Origin: CALLPQ01 sp964421675
GTDB lineage: Bacteria > Pseudomonadota > Alphaproteobacteria > Caulobacterales > Parvularculaceae
Reading direction: 5' to 3'
NCBI GenBank assembly: GCA_964421675.1
Contig: CAYQXV010000001.1
Coordinates: 62,001-126,000 of the forward strand
Length of the DNA stretch: 64,000 bases
In this document: positions 56,407 to 64,000 of the stretch, piece by piece
Position numbering within the stretch: position 1 is the stretch's first letter
Layout of the letters: each line of letters starts with the position of its first letter
Translations under genes and position numbers: made by a program
The notes under the pieces: model-generated
What the model was told of the DNA's origin: nothing
Database searches by the model: none
Seen by the model: only the letters and a program-made list of their open reading frames with translations

Positions 56407-58046
56407 TGCTCCAGAAAAATAGCGCAAACCCGTCGCAGTTTCTCCCAATAATCGACCGTATCAGTTCCGCTATAGACGCCGCCGCTAACCGTACCGGCTG
56501 GCAACGCTATGCAATCGCCATGGTCATGGGAATTTTTGCAACATTGGCAATGGCGCCCTTTTATATCTTACCGCTTCTTATCATTGGCTATTCGATTTTT
56601 GCACGCCAGCTTAGCGCCGAAAAAATCACCGTTTGGCAATCCTTCCTGATAGGCTGGGCATTTGGTTTTGGGTATTTTATCACCGGTATTTACTGGATGG
56701 CTTTTGCGTTTCTAGTGCGCGCCGAAGAATTTGCCTGGATGGTTCCGATCGCCATCCCCTCCTTTGCGGGATTTTTGGGGCTCTTCTTTGCAATGCCCGC
56801 CGCTTTGTTCAATGTCATTCGTACACGGCTAAAGGTAAAATATTGGGCGCAACTTCTTTTGCTGGCAGGGCTTGTTTCCATATTTGAATATGGACGCGGG
56901 CATATATTGACCGGCTTGCCATGGAATTTAACCGGGCAAGCCATGACCGGGATGATAGCGGGCGCTCAGTCCGCAAGTTTATACGGCGTTTATGGACTAA
57001 GCCTTGTTACGCTTTTACTTGCGATGGCCCCTGCGATGGCGCGTTCGCACAACTCTTTTATCGGGATAATTGTTAGCATTTCAGGCTTTTTGGTTTTGTT
57101 CGGTATCGGCGCCATTCAACTCGTGGCGTCACCGCCCTCTTATCGCGACGATGTTCGTGTCTCTATCATCCAGCCAAACATTCGGCAGAAGGATAAAATC
57201 AATCCAGCCTTAGCGACGCAAAATTTTCAATCGCTCCTGTCCCTTTCAGCATTGAGTTCAGCAGGGAGCACGAACAAACAGCCTGCGACCTTTCTTATCT
57301 GGCCAGAAAATGCGGTTCCCTGGATTGCTGAGCAGCCCATTGTTCTCGACTTAATCGGCGACCAGGTATCACCCCAAACAACAATCATAACCGGCTCCAT
57401 CCGCCGCGAAAGCCGCAACGATGGTAGCGCAGCTTATTTTAACACGGTCGCAATCTTGCCACCTGTTCCGCCGAATGATGGCCAAAGCGCTCGCAATATT
57501 GGTCAGTATTACGACAAACACCATCTAGTGCCGTTTGGTGAATATCTGCCGTTAAAGGGCCTGTTGCAGGCCATAGGGTTGTCGCAGCTCGCACCGGTAG
57601 TCGATGGTTTTGCCAAGGGCGCAGGGCCGCAGACAATTTCCCATTCGACTGCCTCCTTTTCTCCTCTAATCTGTTATGAGACTATTTTTCCTGGTGCGAT
57701 GCATCCGCATACTGAACGCCCTGACTGGTTAGTCACTGTTACCAATGATGCATGGTTCGGTGATGGTTCAGGCCCGAGACAACATTTAGATCAAGCGCGA
57801 TTACGCTCTATAGAAACGGGCCTACCCATGGCGCGGGCGGCGAATACGGGCATCTCTTCAATGATCGATCCTCATGGCCGTGTGCTAGAGCGCGTTAAGC
57901 TTTATGAAACTGGATTTATCGACACAGCCCTGCCGAACAAAAAATCGCCAACCCTATATAGCCGTATCGGAGATACGCTTTATGGACTCATGGTAATGAT
58001 GTTGGGACTGATTATTTTCGTACGCGGACGCATCGTAACATCCTAG
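56406..58046 (+). CDS. lnt: Apolipoprotein N-acyltransferase
   Basis: Adds the third acyl chain to bacterial lipoproteins. 546 residues with about six membrane helices and a nitrilase-like periplasmic domain: catalytic Glu in WPENAVPW, Lys in YYDKHHLVPFGEYLP, Cys in PLICYETIFPG. The complete catalytic triad is present. Overlaps the CorC gene by 1 base. Confidence 0.97.
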   Translation: MLQKNSANPSQFLPIIDRISSAIDAAANRTGWQRYAIAMVMGIFATLAMAPFYILPLLIIGYSIFARQLSAEKITVWQSFLIGWAFGFGYFITGIYWMAFAFLVRAEEFAWMVPIAIPSFAGFLGLFFAMPAALFNVIRTRLKVKYWAQLLLLAGLVSIFEYGRGHILTGLPWNLTGQAMTGMIAGAQSASLYGVYGLSLVTLLLAMAPAMARSHNSFIGIIVSISGFLVLFGIGAIQLVASPPSYRDDVRVSIIQPNIRQKDKINPALATQNFQSLLSLSALSSAGSTNKQPATFLIWPENAVPWIAEQPIVLDLIGDQVSPQTTIITGSIRRESRNDGSAAYFNTVAILPPVPPNDGQSARNIGQYYDKHHLVPFGEYLPLKGLLQAIGLSQLAPVVDGFAKGAGPQTISHSTASFSPLICYETIFPGAMHPHTERPDWLVTVTNDAWFGDGSGPRQHLDQARLRSIETGLPMARAANTGISSMIDPHGRVLERVKLYETGFIDTALPNKKSPTLYSRIGDTLYGLMVMMLGLIIFVRGRIVTS

Positions 58047-58099
58047 TGACTAGCTTGTGAATTGCTCCCCTCAAGAAAGGTGTGCTATTATTTCCCTAT

Positions 58100-58118
58100 T
58101 ATGTGCGTAGAGCACATA
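58100..58118. promoter_or_regulatory. Inverted repeat, candidate operator of the HTH gene
   Basis: TATGTGC (58100-58106), five bases GTAGA, GCACATA (58112-58118): perfect 7-base arms. A -10-like TATTAT (58086-58091) with TTGCTC 18 bases upstream puts the repeat around the transcription start, so binding there would repress. It overlaps the first ATG (58118), so the gene start is likely further downstream. Confidence 0.5.
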
Positions 58119-58135
58119 TGAAGGGCATGGGTAGT

Positions 58136-58657
58136 ATGGGATCTGATGGAGCAAACCGCCATCCGATAGACGGGCATGTGGGCGCGCAATTACGCGCGCG
58201 ACGCATTGTAATGGGGTTAAGTCAAAACGAACTTGGCCATGCGCTGGGTGTAACGTTTCAACAAATTCAAAAATATGAAAAAGGCACCAATCGAATTGGC
58301 GCCAGTCGCCTGTTTGAATTGGCTTCCATATTAAAAGTCGACGTGCAGTATTTTTTCGATGGCCTATCTCCAGACTCAACCGGAGACATAGCAGGTAGCT
58401 TTTTGCAACATGATGGGAGCCCTTCAGATCCGGACCTCAAGAATGAACCAACCCAAAGAAGTCAAACGGGTCAATTGGCTGCGAGTGCGGGGCCAGAGCG
58501 AGTGGAATCCGAACGCGCAGGCGCAGAGCGCGCGCAACTATGCGAACATTATGATCGCATCAACAATCCGTCGGTCAAAAAACGCTTACTTGATTTGGTA
58601 AAATCGCTTTCGGCTGATCGAACAAATACAGGTCGATCTACCCATAACGACATATAG
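58136..58657 (+). CDS. XRE-family helix-turn-helix regulator
   Basis: About 173 residues. N-terminal HTH (QLRARRIVMGLSQNELGHAL; GVTFQQIQKYEKGTNRIG), then a Ser/Glu-rich linker and a C-terminal helix (NNPSVKKRLLDLVKSLSA). This protein follows lnt in many alphaproteobacteria. Start ATG 58136 is chosen because AAGGGC lies about 9 bases upstream and the earlier ATG overlaps the inverted repeat. Probably autoregulated. Confidence 0.88.
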   Translation: MGSDGANRHPIDGHVGAQLRARRIVMGLSQNELGHALGVTFQQIQKYEKGTNRIGASRLFELASILKVDVQYFFDGLSPDSTGDIAGSFLQHDGSPSDPDLKNEPTQRSQTGQLAASAGPERVESERAGAERAQLCEHYDRINNPSVKKRLLDLVKSLSADRTNTGRSTHNDI

Positions 58658-58734
58658 AAGTAATCTACACACGGCGAGCAGGTTCAAATAGCATTGCTAT
58701 TTAACAAGAGTTGAGACTTCAAAAAAAATGAGAT

Positions 58735-60099
58735 TTAAAATTTAATGCCGGCTTCAATAACAGCTGTAACTGAATCTTCCGGGCCGCCAATTTCGTCGGA
58801 CTTGGTTGAGTCGATATATTGAGCAGCCGCGCCCACTGTTATTCCGCGCCCAAGAAAATATGTAACGCCGGCCTGTGCCGCCTGCGTGTCCCGCACGAGG
58901 GTGGTTTCATTTAAGGATGGGCCAACAACGTTCGATGCCGATTGTCCGTATCCCAGCATAAAACCCCAATCGCCGGTTTTATAGGTGACACCAGCATCAA
59001 ATGCCAAATAATCGTCTTCATCTTCATTTGGGACGTTAATGCCAGCATTCGTGGTTTTAACCGAGCCGCCTAAAGTCAGGCCCCGGAACGCAATGTTCAA
59101 GCCAAGCGAATAGGCCTGATAATCTTCAAAAACATTGAGAACTGCATTGGTTTCTTCGTCTGCGGTGATAACACTCGCGCCAAAGCCCAAGACAATATCG
59201 CGCGTACCATCTGACCCAAAATCGAGGCCCTTCTGGTAGAAAAAGGCGCCTTCGAGAACATTTTCCCAACGCGCACTTTCATTGAGAAGGCTGGTTTCTG
59301 GTAGCAATACACGCTCATCCTGCGGAGAACATAAATCCTCACCGCAATCACCCAATTTGGGAGAATAAGAAACGCCCAACTGCAAACCACCAATCACACC
59401 GCCAAACAGATTTGCAGGCGGAAGATAGCTAACCTTTGTGGCATAGCCGGAAAAATCGTTCAGCGTATGAATATCATTTAGCCCGCTAAGGTCTGTACGG
59501 AAATTATTGACGTTCACAGATTGGAAAATAGTCGGCGCCGTGACCGCAAGTTGGCGCGCAACACCGCGATCGCGCCCGACAATGACTTTGCCAAATCCAC
59601 CGCGCGCATATCCGTATGCGCCCTGAACAAATGCGTCGCCGCCCAAAGGACCGACACCGCGCGGGCCGCCGGTTAATAAACCAGATTGACGACCACCACT
59701 AAAAAGTTGGCCGGGCTGATCTTCATCATAACGGCCTTCAACGACGGCACCAATCTCAAGTCCGCTTTCAAGAATGGTGGAACCAATAATCGAAATTTCG
59801 CCATCAACATCGCCGCGCAGATCGCCATCATCGTCAACACCAACAGCGCTCGAAGCGCGGCCAGAAACGGTCAAATCTATCGGGGAGTCGTCTTTATCCT
59901 GAAAGGCCATTGCGGGGGCAGCTTGTGAGCCAATCACAGCGCACGCCAAGAACAATGACCTAAATGCTTTTAAAGAGGGATTAGGTGATGGAAGAGCACG
60001 CAAAACACGATCATCACCGGCAGAAACTCTGCCAGTTTTACGGTCTCCCGAAAGAGCCGCGTGATGAGATGTCCCCGTCTTCATCATGCTAACAACCAA
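58735..60099 (-). CDS. Outer-membrane porin
   Basis: 454 residues: signal peptide core AVIGSQAAPAMAFQ preceded by an unusually long basic N-terminus (about 45 residues), then repeated amphipathic beta-strands (LTVSGRASSAVGVDDDGDLR; LQLGVSYSPKLG; GITVGAAAQYID) ending in a C-terminal Phe (IEAGIKF), the outer-membrane insertion signal. Resembles gram-negative general porins with PIDLTVSGR at the mature start. The long pre-signal may mean the true start is internal, but no better one is seen. Confidence 0.9.
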   Translation of the reverse strand: MVVSMMKTGTSHHAALSGDRKTGRVSAGDDRVLRALPSPNPSLKAFRSLFLACAVIGSQAAPAMAFQDKDDSPIDLTVSGRASSAVGVDDDGDLRGDVDGEISIIGSTILESGLEIGAVVEGRYDEDQPGQLFSGGRQSGLLTGGPRGVGPLGGDAFVQGAYGYARGGFGKVIVGRDRGVARQLAVTAPTIFQSVNVNNFRTDLSGLNDIHTLNDFSGYATKVSYLPPANLFGGVIGGLQLGVSYSPKLGDCGEDLCSPQDERVLLPETSLLNESARWENVLEGAFFYQKGLDFGSDGTRDIVLGFGASVITADEETNAVLNVFEDYQAYSLGLNIAFRGLTLGGSVKTTNAGINVPNEDEDDYLAFDAGVTYKTGDWGFMLGYGQSASNVVGPSLNETTLVRDTQAAQAGVTYFLGRGITVGAAAQYIDSTKSDEIGGPEDSVTAVIEAGIKF

Positions 60100-60847
60100 A
60101 CGCTAAACGTTTTGCTCCTCTAAACCGGCCCAAATACCGGTAACTTCATTCATTAAGACGCCACTTTACGCTCAGATTGTGACATCTATTTGTGGCTAAT
60201 CAGTTTAGTCATTTCTCACTTAAGACACGTCAATCATATAGGAACTCAACACCGGATGAACCCGATATAATCCTAGTTTTTACTCACATTTACGCGAATG
60301 CGCCTTTCCAGCCACACCAAATAGCGCAAATAGCCCCTGGTATGCCTGGCCAAGCTCCCACAGCCTGCCATTTACTCGTCTGAAACTCCCACCCCAAAAA
60401 CCTCCGCTTGTCAGCCATACTTCCCCAAGCATAGCCATGCGGTATTACCGGTTTTCGTGCGGCCATCCCCATGGCCGTCATTGATCATCTCAGGCCGGTA
60501 TGATCAGGTCAAGTTTTTTTCAGAAAATGGCGCGCAGGCCTAACCTTTAAATGGGGTTTGTGGTGTCAAAACAACGATCTCCAGCCCCATGGGCTAGCCA
60601 TACCGGCAGCGCGCAATCTGCCATTGTGCCGCGCTGATACAAGGGGGGTGAAACTGTGCGGTATGGCCTGAAATTTTTGTCTCATTATGGGGCAGACCGA
60701 GGAATATCTGCGGAGCTCGCGTTTAATTGTGGAGGAATCCCGCGCAACAAGGGGCTACAAGGTAGAATTGCCGCATTCGCCCCATTGCGTAACGCTTCGG
60801 GTCAGGTATATGAAATATCATGCTCATCGTTTAAAAAAGGCCTTCTG
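60100..60847. other. Long non-coding region with RNA-like structure
   Basis: 748 bases between the divergent porin and lipoprotein genes. No convincing coding frame was found. It contains a TATAAT box (60266-60271), two consecutive hairpins (arms CGGCCAT/ATGGCCG at 60460-60477, and TGATCAT/ATGATCA at 60482-60506) followed by seven T (60514-60520), and the structured element at 60583-60667. It probably holds porin and lipoprotein promoters and perhaps one or two RNAs. Confidence 0.5.
60583..60667 (+). promoter_or_regulatory. Structured leader/RNA candidate upstream of the DUF3576-type gene
   Basis: Arms GCCATACC (60597-60604) and GGTATGGC (60660-60667) enclose an inner stem CAGCGCG (60607-60613)/CGCGCTG (60630-60636). 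GGCAG (60605-60609)/CTGCC (60618-60622) would compete with the inner stem. AGCCC/GGGCT pairs at 60583-60595. Competing helices are typical of RNA switches, but no known class is recognised. Confidence 0.4.
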
Positions 60848-61372
60848 ATGAAAACATCCGCCCCCTTTATCCTTCGCTCTGACAGGAAACCGGCTGGGAA
60901 ACTGACTAGCCTCTCAAATATTGCGCTTTTTGGGTTGCTAGCGAGCGCCCTAACACTCGGCGCATGCTCCAGCGGCGGCGGTACATCTGATCGGGATTTA
61001 TCCATTCCAGGGCTTTCTGGCAGCTCAAAAAACGCTGGCCAGGCAACAACCGTTAATCGCTATCTGTGGGCCGCATCGCTGGAAACGGTCAATTTCCTGC
61101 CAATCTCGTCAGCCGACCCTATTTCTGGGCTAATTTTGACAGACTGGTACATCAACCCTGAAGCGACGCAGGAGCGCTTTAAGGTGAATGTCTATATTCT
61201 TGACTCTGCCCTACGCGCCGATGCGCTTAAAGTGACGGTGTTCAGACAGGTACGCGATGCGGGAACCGCATCATGGATTGATGCCAATGTGAACCCGGCC
61301 ACGCCGCGGGAAATGGAAAATGCAATCCTAACGCGCGCGCGCCAATTACGGCTTAACAGCCTCGACAATTAG
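60848..61372 (+). CDS. DUF3576-type lipoprotein
   Basis: 174 residues with a lipoprotein signal ending LGACSS, then a small domain (NRYLWAASLETVNFLPISSA; DWYINPEATQERFKVNVYIL; VTVFRQVRDAGTASW) matching the DUF3576 family that sits before leuS in alphaproteobacteria. The start is ATG 60848 (AAGG upstream); the frame is open for another 64 codons upstream but that would bury the signal peptide. Likely an envelope protein; function unknown. Confidence 0.88.
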   Translation: MKTSAPFILRSDRKPAGKLTSLSNIALFGLLASALTLGACSSGGGTSDRDLSIPGLSGSSKNAGQATTVNRYLWAASLETVNFLPISSADPISGLILTDWYINPEATQERFKVNVYILDSALRADALKVTVFRQVRDAGTASWIDANVNPATPREMENAILTRARQLRLNSLDN

Positions 61373-61562
61373 GCGCAGTGATCAAGGTTTATTAGGGCCA
61401 ATGGGCCAGCCAAGTTAGGCTGGCCAGCTGACCTTTGTGAATAAACAATAGCTAGAAACGGGCGTACTTTTCACCGTTTTACTGTGCTTCCTATCAATTG
61501 ATCGTCCACCCTTGGGTAACCCACGAGGCAGGAAAGCGATCCAATATCATCGGAGAACTGTC

Positions 61563-64000
61563 ATGGCGGATAGCTTACCCCGTTACGACAAACATGAAGT
61601 TGAAACCCGTTGGCAACGGATTTGGGCTGAACAAGATACGTTTCGGACACGAAATGATAACGGGCGAAAAAATTATTACGTCCTCGAAATGTTCCCCTAC
61701 CCATCAGGCAAAATCCACATGGGGCATGTGCGTAACTACGCCATGGGGGATGTCATTGCGCGGTTTAAAAAAGCGCGCGGATTTAATGTTCTCCACCCTA
61801 TGGGCTGGGACGCGTTCGGAATGCCCGCAGAAAATGCCGCGATGCAGACCGGCAAGCATCCGCGTGACTTAACCTATTCCAATATCGAAACCATGCGCGG
61901 TCAATTGAAGGAAATTGGGCTCGCGATCGACTGGTCACGCGAATTGGCCACCTGCGATCCTGATTATTATGTCCATGAACAGCGAATGTTCCTTGAGTTT
62001 TGGGAAGCTGGCTTTGTTGAGCGCCGAGAGAGCATCGTAAATTGGGACCCGGTTGATCATACCGTCCTTGCCAATGAACAAGTGATTGACGGTAAGGGAT
62101 GGCGATCAGGCGCACCCGTCGAACGGCGCAAATTATCACAATGGTTTCTCAAGATCACAGACGCTGCAGAAGACCTTTTGGCAGCCCTTGATGATGGCAG
62201 ACTTGATGGCTGGCCTGAAAATGTCAAAACCATGCAGCGCAATTGGATTGGCAAGTCTAAGGGCTGTAAAATGGTGTTCAGTTTCGTAGGCGAAACGGGT
62301 TTACCAGCCGGCTTAAACACCGGGTTAGAGATCTATACCACCCGTCCTGATACCCTCTTTGGCGCATCCTTTGGCGCGGTCGCAATAGACCATCCAATCG
62401 CTAAACATTTTGCCAAGGACAACCCAGAATTACAGGCCTTCATCCGTGAATGTGAGGCCGCTGGCACCTCCGAAGAGGCCATCGAAAAAGCAGAAAAACG
62501 CGGCTTCGCCTTGCCGCTCACCATCGAGCATCCATTTATCCCTGGCAAGACGTTGCCCGTTTATGCAGCGAACTTCATTTTGATGGGATATGGAACAGGC
62601 GCGATATTTGGATGCCCGGCCCATGACCAACGAGATCTCGATTTTGCTAGAAAATACGGGCTGGAGGTCACCCCGGTGGTATGCCCGGACGGCACGGACC
62701 CAGCAGATTTTTCCGTTGATGCTGAAGCCTATGTCGGCCCAGGTTCAATCATCAATTCGGACTTCCTGAATGAACTTGGCATTGAAGAGGCCAAAGCAGC
62801 CGCCATTGCCAAACTGGAATCCATGAATATTGGCAGCGGTCATACAAATTACCGACTGCGCGATTGGGGCGTTTCCCGGCAACGCTATTGGGGCTGTCCG
62901 ATACCGGCAATACATTGCGGAAAATGCGGTGTCGTTCCGGTACCGAAATCACAATTACCCGTGACATTGCCCGACGTGGACGCCGAAGAATTCAAAACCC
63001 CCGGCAACCCTCTCGATCGCGCTGAGAGCTGGAAATCAGTCCCCTGCCCCAAATGCGGGGGAGATGCGTCGCGCGAGACTGATACGTTTGACACCTTTAT
63101 CGATAGTTCCTGGTATTTTGCCCGGTTTGCAGCGCCCCACCCCGATCAACCCACGGACCCGGACCTCGTAAATGAGTGGCTGCCGGTGGATCAATATATT
63201 GGAGGCATTGAGCATGCGATCTTGCATCTGCTCTATGCGCGCTATTTTACCCGGTGCATGAAGGCGACAGGACACACGCAAATTGATGAACCCTTCGCAA
63301 ACTTGTTCACCCAGGGCATGGTCACCCATGCCACCTACCGCGATGGGCAAGGCAAGTGGTTATTGCCCGAAGAGGTGGTGATTCAAGACGGCAAGGCCCG
63401 CCATGTCTCATCGGATGTGGCGGTCACCATCGGCCCTATTGAGAAAATGTCCAAGTCCAAGAAAAATGTGGTGTCGCCGGAGATCATCGCCAGAGATTAC
63501 GGCGCCGATGCTGCCCGCTGGTTCATGCTGTCGGACTCGCCCCCGGAGCGGGACGTAGAATGGACCATTGGCGGCATTGAAGGCGCATGGCGGCTATTGG
63601 GCCGGATATGGGATGCAATCGCCCCCCATAAGGGCTTATTGCAATCAGCTGGGGCCATACCAGCAAAATTGAGCGAGGCTGATCTGGTATTGCGGCGCGC
63701 AACCCATGGCACCATTGCTGGCGTGACCGACGACATTGAAAATTTCAGGTTTAACAAAGCCATTGCGCGCATTTATGAGTTTATGAACGCGCTCAAAAAG
63801 GCTGGAGACGTTGCTCCCGCTGTGCGCGGCGAGGCATTATCCGCACTGACTCGGCTGATCAGCCCGTTTATTCCCCATCTTGCGGAGGAATGCTGGCTGA
63901 CGCTGGGCGCAGAGGGGCTTGTCTATGAAGCGGACTGGCCGCAGGCCGATGAGAGCTTGCTGTCATCCGATAAGGTCATCTTGCCGCTTCAGGTCAACGG
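61563..64000 (+). CDS. leuS: Leucyl-tRNA synthetase, C-terminus cut by window edge
   Basis: Charges tRNA-Leu. About 812 residues are visible of an expected 850-870. Start ATG 61563 follows GGAG. The HIGH motif is in PYPSGKIHMGHVRNY, the CP1 editing domain in TTRPDTLFG and GYGTGAIFGCPAHDQRD (the FGCPAHD form found in alphaproteobacteria), and the KMSKS loop in IEKMSKSKKNVVSP. Follows the DUF3576-type gene, the usual alphaproteobacterial order. Confidence 0.97.
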   Translation, partial: MADSLPRYDKHEVETRWQRIWAEQDTFRTRNDNGRKNYYVLEMFPYPSGKIHMGHVRNYAMGDVIARFKKARGFNVLHPMGWDAFGMPAENAAMQTGKHPRDLTYSNIETMRGQLKEIGLAIDWSRELATCDPDYYVHEQRMFLEFWEAGFVERRESIVNWDPVDHTVLANEQVIDGKGWRSGAPVERRKLSQWFLKITDAAEDLLAALDDGRLDGWPENVKTMQRNWIGKSKGCKMVFSFVGETGLPAGLNTGLEIYTTRPDTLFGASFGAVAIDHPIAKHFAKDNPELQAFIRECEAAGTSEEAIEKAEKRGFALPLTIEHPFIPGKTLPVYAANFILMGYGTGAIFGCPAHDQRDLDFARKYGLEVTPVVCPDGTDPADFSVDAEAYVGPGSIINSDFLNELGIEEAKAAAIAKLESMNIGSGHTNYRLRDWGVSRQRYWGCPIPAIHCGKCGVVPVPKSQLPVTLPDVDAEEFKTPGNPLDRAESWKSVPCPKCGGDASRETDTFDTFIDSSWYFARFAAPHPDQPTDPDLVNEWLPVDQYIGGIEHAILHLLYARYFTRCMKATGHTQIDEPFANLFTQGMVTHATYRDGQGKWLLPEEVVIQDGKARHVSSDVAVTIGPIEKMSKSKKNVVSPEIIARDYGADAARWFMLSDSPPERDVEWTIGGIEGAWRLLGRIWDAIAPHKGLLQSAGAIPAKLSEADLVLRRATHGTIAGVTDDIENFRFNKAIARIYEFMNALKKAGDVAPAVRGEALSALTRLISPFIPHLAEECWLTLGAEGLVYEADWPQADESLLSSDKVILPLQVN

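Noticed and set aside
60192..60481. Short frames on both strands in the non-coding region
   Set aside because: No ribosome-binding site and unlikely composition; the region is better explained as promoter/RNA sequence.
60656..60847. In-frame upstream extension of the DUF3576-type lipoprotein
   Set aside because: It would place the signal peptide and lipobox more than 100 residues from the start; ATG 60848 has a ribosome-binding site.

Overview
The window is chromosomal DNA from an alphaproteobacterium. Evidence for this is the gene order miaB-phoH-ybeY-corC-lnt-xre, the block hslU-smr-mltA-tim44 divergent from fxsA-secB, an ActR/ActS (RegA/RegB) pair next to a SCO gene, polyhydroxybutyrate depolymerase, and a membrane-anchored class I cytochrome c. 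The base composition looks close to even GC. An XrtA/PEP-CTERM-like polysaccharide locus would suit a marine Hyphomonadaceae- or Parvularculaceae-like lineage, but the genus cannot be fixed from the sequence. I saw no rRNA, tRNA, CRISPR array, phage or insertion sequence. Almost every gene is intact; only the RND permease (left edge) and leuS (right edge) are cut by the window.

Layout. 1-4159 (minus): RND efflux permease and its membrane fusion protein. 4509-13570: a polysaccharide locus with two divergent arms, BY-kinase and Wzz-like co-polymerase leftward, and TPR lipoprotein, ExeA-like ATPase and two family-2 glycosyltransferases rightward; the rightward strand run continues with a 2OG-Fe(II) oxygenase and lpd. 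15934-20413 (minus): cobalamin adenosyltransferase, a degenerate PAS/histidine-kinase-like membrane protein, a small membrane protein and a membrane-anchored prephenate-dehydratase-like protein. 20610-27477: acyltransferase, then hslU-smr-mltA-tim44 divergent from fxsA-secB, and a cytochrome c. 27570-33226: ArsC, an OmpR-type regulator, L,D-transpeptidase, YggS, a ThiE-like protein, divergent polysaccharide deacetylase, RppH and TusA-like protein. 33497-35934: a secreted Sel1/peptidoglycan-binding protein and a secreted beta-helix protein, closed by a strong terminator. 36019-42130: infC, nitroreductase, dodecin, Nfu, MaeB, SDR and a small anchored protein. 42155-46687: an ABC permease fused to an M1 peptidase, with its ATPase. 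46825-52319: phosphotransferase, ActR/ActS, SCO and PhaZ. 52425-58657: miaB-phoH-ybeY-corC-lnt-xre. 58735-64000: porin, a 750-base non-coding stretch with RNA-like structure, a DUF3576-type lipoprotein and leuS.

The points most worth a second look are: (i) one TGA that splits an otherwise continuous frame running from the ATPase into a glycosyltransferase; (ii) a prephenate-dehydratase/ACT-like protein that keeps the TRF motif but carries insertions and a C-terminal membrane anchor, in tandem with a small membrane protein; (iii) a membrane PAS protein whose kinase core has lost the ATP-binding residues; (iv) infC apparently starting at ATC; (v) the ABC permease-M1 peptidase fusion; and (vi) several structured non-coding stretches, notably 60583-60667.
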